Positions 59,953-64,000 of a stretch of 64,000 bases of DNA are shown here, piece by piece; positions within the stretch are counted from its first letter, which is position 1; each line of letters starts with the position of its first letter. The DNA lies in the NCBI GenBank assembly GCA_026389335.1, contig JAPLIB010000151.1:1-64000 (forward strand), read 5' to 3'. The notes under the pieces are model-generated. The model saw only the letters and a list, made by a program, of their open reading frames with translations. It had not been told where the DNA came from and made no database searches. A program made the translations under genes and the position numbers. This DNA comes from Cyanobacteriota bacterium. Its GTDB lineage: Bacteria > Cyanobacteriota > Cyanobacteriia > PCC-6307 > Cyanobiaceae.

Positions 59953-60111
59953 ATGAAGTACATCCGAGAGTCATCGAATACCAAACAAAGAACTCTCACA
60001 GTGAAACTATCGGAACCGACATGGAACAAATTCCGAGCACTGACGATCCAGCCTCCAAGTGATTTAGGCGATGCGCTGATTCAAGCTAGCCCGGTCAGAG
60101 CAAGCATATGA
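59953..60111 (+). CDS. Small ribbon-helix-helix-like protein (52 aa)
   Basis: Too short for the ORF track. The ATG at 59953 follows a strong AAAGGAG 3 nt upstream. The peptide reads MKYIRESSNTKQRTLTVKLS then EPTWNKFRALTIQ; the TLTVKLSEPTWNKFRAL strand-helix pattern resembles the first part of ribbon-helix-helix (CopG/Arc/ParD) DNA-binding proteins, though the second helix is short or atypical. It lies between the divergent cupin and the CMD-like gene, a good place for a local regulator. It could also be a degraded antitoxin. Confidence 0.4.
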   Translation: MKYIRESSNTKQRTLTVKLSEPTWNKFRALTIQPPSDLGDALIQASPVRASI

Positions 60112-60268
60112 ATGATAATGACAGCACAGAGTCTACTGAGGAAACAAGAGACTTCAAAAGAAAAACCAAACACTGCAGCCCGACCCGAAATCAAGCTTTA
60201 AGTTTTGCAACATTATCAGCAACGGTCGCCGTCATAGCTAACATAGAAAAATCCTTGTTGAACAGCAA

Positions 60269-60631
60269 ATGGGAGATTCAATCCCCGCAAATGCAGTGCT
60301 TGATGATGGTGATCTGCAGCAAGGCCTCAACAGCATCCATCCAGCATTTGGCGATCTGTGCACCCGCGTAGCAGGGGAGCTTTGGGGAACGCCACTGATA
60401 GACCAGGCCACAAAGGCCTTAATTACTATAGCCATAGATGTAGTCAACCAAGGACTTGATGGGCCGGGTTCCCCCTTCGAGGCTCACATCCGAATGGCAA
60501 TTAAGCAAGGCGTGACAATCGAGCAGATCGAAGAACTGCTACTTTTTACGTGTGCGTACGCGGGTTTCAATAAGGCAGCTGCTGGATTCGGAAAGCTCGC
60601 CGAAATCAAGCAAAGACTGGAAATGGACTAA
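60269..60631 (+). CDS. Carboxymuconolactone decarboxylase (CMD) family protein
   Basis: A 120-residue all-helical CMD-fold protein: HPAFGDLCTRVAGELWGTPL, DQATKALITIAIDVVNQG, HIRMAIKQGVTIEQIEELLLF and AYAGFNKAAAGFGKLAEIK. This is the pattern of gamma-carboxymuconolactone decarboxylase rather than the AhpD peroxidase type, since no CxxC pair is present. CMD genes often lie beside or are fused to cupins, as here (40-nt gap to the next gene). The substrate is not known. Confidence 0.85.
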   Translation: MGDSIPANAVLDDGDLQQGLNSIHPAFGDLCTRVAGELWGTPLIDQATKALITIAIDVVNQGLDGPGSPFEAHIRMAIKQGVTIEQIEELLLFTCAYAGFNKAAAGFGKLAEIKQRLEMD

Positions 60632-60670
60632 AAGATTAATAAACAACGCCACCACCCCGAACGACACACA

Positions 60671-61411
60671 ATGATCACAAAAATCATCAGCACTCTAATG
60701 GCTTGCTGCCTAAGTGCCATTTTGTCGCTAAGCTTGCTTGGAGCAAAACCTCAAGCAGTTTCTGCGCAAACATTAAATCTGGCATTTCCTGACTACACGC
60801 CAAGTCCAGAGCCAGAATTAATCGTTGGACCACCCGGAGAGCAGTTTACGTTTACTCGTACTGGCAGAAACACTGGCAATCGCTTCACCATGGCCGAAGC
60901 ACTAGTGCCACCTGGTTCAGGTCCACTTCCCCACTTCCACGAAGACTATGATGAATGGTTTTACTTCCCGAATGGCGGAATAACTCTGTTCGTAGATCCC
61001 AAACACACTTACAGTGATTTGAGCAAGATTCCAAATCAAACGGCACCTGGCGCCGACATCGAACTAATAGAGACAAAGCCAAAAAGTCTATATTATGTTC
61101 CTCGTGGACACGTCCATGGATTTTACAATAGCTCCAATGTCCCCGTCCAGATGACTTTTGTTTGGGCCCCAGAGAGAATCACCGATTACTTTCGAAATAC
61201 CGGCGAACAGGTCAAAGCCTTCCCGTCAGACTTCAAAGTAGATGCAACTCGGCTAGAATCGTTTGTCAAGGACGCGCCAATCTATGGAATTGACCAAAGC
61301 CAATATTTCATGCAATACATTCATACGATTAAACCGGCAACGGATGCGACGATCGCCCTCGACGATCACGTCGCTGGGCTTAAGGATTTACTGGCGACTC
61401 CGTTAAATTAA
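60671..61411 (+). CDS. Secreted cupin-domain protein B
   Basis: A 246-residue protein with a signal peptide (LMACCLSAILSLSLLG, cleavage near SAQT). The cupin metal set appears in PLPHFHEDYDEWFYF and YVPRGHVHGFYN. It shares the export signal and histidine spacing with the cupin at 58558 and may be an ancient paralogue. It lies 40 nt downstream of the CMD gene, so cytoplasmic and exported proteins are produced together. Confidence 0.83.
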   Translation: MITKIISTLMACCLSAILSLSLLGAKPQAVSAQTLNLAFPDYTPSPEPELIVGPPGEQFTFTRTGRNTGNRFTMAEALVPPGSGPLPHFHEDYDEWFYFPNGGITLFVDPKHTYSDLSKIPNQTAPGADIELIETKPKSLYYVPRGHVHGFYNSSNVPVQMTFVWAPERITDYFRNTGEQVKAFPSDFKVDATRLESFVKDAPIYGIDQSQYFMQYIHTIKPATDATIALDDHVAGLKDLLATPLN

Positions 61412-61520
61412 AGACCTTGCCGAGCACAAACATGCCAGGAAAAAGTAAGGCCAATACATTCAAAAACTCAAATACTATGTGACAAAAAGCTTAAAATTGT
61501 ACACCATCGCAAAGGATTCC

Positions 61521-61703
61521 ATGTCTGTATCCACCCTCGCAACAACTCTGATTGGAGGATTCTTGGTGGGTTTTGTCTTTTCAATTTTTAAGCTCCCATT
61601 ACCCGTGCCGCCGTTGGCAGGTCTCATCGCTGCTGGAGCCTGCTTGGGGGGATCTGCCACCTACCAAGCAGTACACTCGATGCTAGGAAGAGGAGTTCGA
61701 TGA
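61521..61703 (+). CDS. XapX-domain (DUF1427) membrane protein
   Basis: A 60-residue protein with two hydrophobic segments: TTLIGGFLVGFVFSIFKL then VPPLAGLIAAGACLGG, the repeated XapX/DUF1427 pattern with its P-x-P-P turn (LPLPVPPLAG). XapX proteins are small membrane proteins of unknown function usually encoded beside hydrolases or cupins. The ATG at 61521 is used; a GTG at 61479 is possible. It follows the cupin gene by 110 nt. Confidence 0.8.
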   Translation: MSVSTLATTLIGGFLVGFVFSIFKLPLPVPPLAGLIAAGACLGGSATYQAVHSMLGRGVR

Positions 61704-61780
61704 GCTGAGATTTTTGCTATTTTATGTAAAGCCATTCAAAATCCAAGACGATCCCTTTCCCCCAACCACATTAAAAACCA

Positions 61781-62368
61781 ATGACAACCTCAAAAATTTT
61801 AGTACTCATCGAAGAGCACTACGACGAAACCGAATTCAACGTGTTCAACACATTTTTTCCTGGCAACAATTACGAAGTAGAATATGCATCCTATCTTTGG
61901 GATAATGAATCAATAGAATTTGAAGGAAATGATAAACAAAGCAAAGTCAAAGTCAGTCTGTGTGTTAGCAAAATTGATCTCAACGATTACAAAGGACTGA
62001 TTCTGATTGGCGGGTATGCCATGGATCGCCTTCGCTATGAAGCAAAGCTTTCAGGTGGTGAGAATAAGGCGCCAGCAGTTGAACTACTAAGGCAAGCAGT
62101 AAAGAGAATGGATGCTGGAAAACTTGCAATTGGCACAATTTGCCATTCACTTTGGCTATTCTGTGCAGATCCCAAGCTTCTGAAAGGACGAATGGTTACC
62201 TGCGCACACAACATCGTTTGTGATGTTGAGAATGCTGGCGGAAAAGTTATCATTGAAGATGGAGAAACGGTAGAAACATTTAGCGATGGACTACTAATTA
62301 CAGGTCGCCATCCAGGTGCAGTAGATGCATTCAACGACCTATTTCTTGAAACAATCCAAAAACTCTGA
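61781..62368 (+). CDS. DJ-1/PfpI family protein
   Basis: A 195-residue class I glutamine amidotransferase-like protein. The nucleophile elbow reads LAIGTICHSLWLF with cysteine, preceded by GLILIGGYAMDRLR and followed by LITGRHPGAVDAF; an acidic residue occurs early (LIEEHYDETE). DJ-1/PfpI members include glyoxalase III-type deglycases, chaperones and proteases. Here it follows a XapX gene and precedes an AGE-family gene. Chemistry on a carbonyl or sugar aldehyde would fit, but is not shown. Confidence 0.87.
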   Translation: MTTSKILVLIEEHYDETEFNVFNTFFPGNNYEVEYASYLWDNESIEFEGNDKQSKVKVSLCVSKIDLNDYKGLILIGGYAMDRLRYEAKLSGGENKAPAVELLRQAVKRMDAGKLAIGTICHSLWLFCADPKLLKGRMVTCAHNIVCDVENAGGKVIIEDGETVETFSDGLLITGRHPGAVDAFNDLFLETIQKL

Positions 62369-62413
62369 AACTTAATTCCTCACACTTAGGATTAAAAGAC
62401 AAAAGCATCCACC

Positions 62414-64000
62414 ATGAATTGCCTCGACTTCCCTTTTTCAGATTTGATCTCAGGCTACGTCACTGGCTATAATACTTTAGAAAGGATTGTTGACCTGACA
62501 ACATCTGATGGGCGAGAATATCGAGGCAAGCTTACCGATAATACCTATGCGAAACAAACACAAAATCTGCAAGAAGACTGGATAGATCGCGGCCAAGAAC
62601 TCGACAGACTACTAGTTCCCGGCCAAATGGTATTCGTATATGGAACTTTCTTTCCTGAGGAAGCCGTAAGCTTCGAAGTAAATTACATTGTATTTGCTGG
62701 CGAAGGGAGCGACGATTATCGTTACAAAGAAAAGAGTTGGTGGATAAGCCAAATTGACTCAATTGCTGCATCTTATCTCAAATGGCAATTCAATGCACCT
62801 AACGATGAGATTAATTACAAAAATTACAGAACACTAATTAGCCTTACGGGAGGGAAAAAAGACTCAGACTATCTACAGGAAACAGACACCATATCTCGAA
62901 TGGTGTATGGCATGGCTAGTGCCTATATGTTAACAGGCAAGGATGAATATCTCGAAGCCGCTGAAAAAGGAACAGATTATTTACGTCAAAAAATGCGGTT
63001 TGTTGATACAGATACAGGCCTTATTTATTGGTACCATGGCCAAAAGGTCAGCGCCGGGGGGCAAGAGCAAAAGTTATTGGTTTCTGAGTTTGGAGATGAC
63101 TATGACTGCATTCCTGCATATGAACAAATTTACGCCCTAGCGGGACCTATACAAACATACAGGTTGAACGGTGATCCGCAAATTCTAGATGATGCATCTA
63201 AAACAATCGACCTTTTTGACGAATGCTTTCGAGATAAGGATAAAGGGGGATATTATTCTCATGTGCATGCAGTTACGTTAAGCGCTCATGACGACTCCTT
63301 GGGCCGCAATAAAGCCAAGAAAAACTGGAATTCTGTAGGAGACCACGCACCGGCATATCTAATTAATTTATGGCTTGCAACTGAAGAGCCGCGCTACAAA
63401 GACATGCTAGAAGATACATTTGATACAATAGCCAAACATTTTCCTGACTACGAGAATAGTCCCTTCGTGCAGGAAAAGTTTTTTGACGATTGGTCAAAAG
63501 ATCAAACATGGGGCTGGCAACAAAACCGCGCAGTGGTTGGCCATAACCTGAAGATTGCATGGAATTTGATGCGTTTTCAGGCGATAAATCCTAAAGAAAT
63601 TTATCTAAAACTAGCTGAAAAAATCGCCACTTTAATGCCTGAAGTGGGCTATGATCTCCAACGATTCGGCTGGTATGATGTTGTGGAGCGTGTTCGTGAA
63701 TCCGGTCAAAAGTTTCATCGCTATGCTTGGCATGATCGCAAAGCATGGTGGCAACAAGAACAAGGTATTCTAGCCTATCTAATTTTACAAGGACATATTC
63801 CATCGAACCCTAAATACAAGCAGTATGCGGATGAGTCCGCGGCATTTTATAACGCATTTTTTCTTGATCACAATGACGGCGGTGTCTACTTCAATGTTCT
63901 TGCCAATGGCATCCCTTTCTTAATGGGTACCGAGCGATTCAAGGGTAGCCACTCAATGAGCGCATACCATTCTACTGAGCTATGCTTCCTCTCAACAGTC
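62414..64000 (+). CDS. AGE-family epimerase/isomerase with N-terminal extra domain (partial, runs off window)
   Basis: Missing from the ORF track because it has no stop before the window end. The open frame starts at ATG 62414 and continues 529 codons. Residues 1 to about 105 (DLTTSDGREYRGKL, LVPGQMVFVYGTF) form a strand-rich domain that is not part of the AGE barrel; after it come alpha/alpha-barrel segments (ISRMVYGMASAYMLTG, GLIYWYHGQKV, KNWNSVGDHAPAYLINLW, TWGWQQNRAVVGHNLKIAW, and a histidine in YHSTELCFL). AGE enzymes interconvert N-acylglucosamines or other sugars. The substrate is unknown. The 42-nt gap to the PfpI gene suggests one operon. Confidence 0.8.
   Translation, partial: MNCLDFPFSDLISGYVTGYNTLERIVDLTTSDGREYRGKLTDNTYAKQTQNLQEDWIDRGQELDRLLVPGQMVFVYGTFFPEEAVSFEVNYIVFAGEGSDDYRYKEKSWWISQIDSIAASYLKWQFNAPNDEINYKNYRTLISLTGGKKDSDYLQETDTISRMVYGMASAYMLTGKDEYLEAAEKGTDYLRQKMRFVDTDTGLIYWYHGQKVSAGGQEQKLLVSEFGDDYDCIPAYEQIYALAGPIQTYRLNGDPQILDDASKTIDLFDECFRDKDKGGYYSHVHAVTLSAHDDSLGRNKAKKNWNSVGDHAPAYLINLWLATEEPRYKDMLEDTFDTIAKHFPDYENSPFVQEKFFDDWSKDQTWGWQQNRAVVGHNLKIAWNLMRFQAINPKEIYLKLAEKIATLMPEVGYDLQRFGWYDVVERVRESGQKFHRYAWHDRKAWWQQEQGILAYLILQGHIPSNPKYKQYADESAAFYNAFFLDHNDGGVYFNVLANGIPFLMGTERFKGSHSMSAYHSTELCFLSTV

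Noticed and set aside
59592-60029. 145-aa hydrophobic minus-strand ORF
   Set aside because: Overlaps the small RHH-like ORF, has no signal/topology logic and arises from A-rich plus-strand sequence.

Overview
The window is a chromosomal segment of a high-GC picocyanobacterium of the Synechococcus/Cyanobium type. The evidence is the split RNA polymerase genes rpoC1 and rpoC2, a high-light-inducible chlorophyll-binding protein (HLIP), a cyAbrB regulator, a Ycf35/DUF1257 protein, DUF3143 and DUF3493 proteins, and the block tatD-rpsT-hisD beside rpoB-rpoC1-rpoC2. All names rest on reading motifs in the supplied translations; no database search was run.

Layout. 1-1.5 kb: no convincing gene. 1.5-6.6 kb: biotin genes bioF-bioK-bioC-bioD, a 51-residue membrane peptide, then bioA, all on the plus strand; bioF has no ATG/GTG/TTG at the expected N-terminus. 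6.7-14.8 kb: DUF3143, a J-domain membrane protein, rsmG, then a minus-strand cluster (HEAT-repeat protein, DUF2997, DUF1257/Ycf35, 4Fe-4S ferredoxin, aldo/keto reductase), an AmpG-like transporter, and rlmN. 14.8-24.5 kb: an HLIP gene and the rpoB-rpoC1-rpoC2 operon. 24.8-28.2 kb: tatD, rpsT and the divergent hisD. 28.7-32.2 kb: a minus-strand run of a cyclic-nucleotide-phosphodiesterase-like enzyme, an HtrA/Deg protease, rpiA and a secreted ABM-domain protein. 32.3-39.9 kb: the translation/transcription block rimP-nusA-ylxR-infB, flanked by a small zinc-ribbon-like protein and a low-complexity-tail membrane protein. 40-47.4 kb: DUF3493, tRNA-Thr(CGT), a phosphotransferase, cyAbrB, a HicA-like/eRF1-like fusion, several small cyanobacterial proteins, gluQRS and HU. 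47.4-53.6 kb: a glycogen debranching enzyme and an SNF2 helicase/SWIM zinc-finger pair.

From about 55.3 kb to the right end the base composition changes abruptly to A/T-rich and genes become sparser. This accessory segment carries a membrane sensor phosphatase (SpoIIE/PP2C), two secreted cupins, a carboxymuconolactone-decarboxylase-like protein, a XapX-domain membrane protein, a DJ-1/PfpI protein and an AGE-family epimerase/isomerase that runs off the window. Between the divergent cupin and the plus-strand genes lies a small ribbon-helix-helix-like ORF with a good Shine-Dalgarno. This set is the best candidate for an undescribed system: an acquired, possibly redox- or carbohydrate-related module with a periplasmic arm (the cupins) and a cytoplasmic arm (CMD, PfpI, AGE). 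Its chemistry is not deducible from sequence alone.

The core genes fit together as vegetative housekeeping (biotin, RNA polymerase, translation initiation, histidine, pentose phosphate, glycogen). Intergenic palindromes around rpoB/rpoC1 and rpsT/hisD are listed separately because the gene calls do not explain them.
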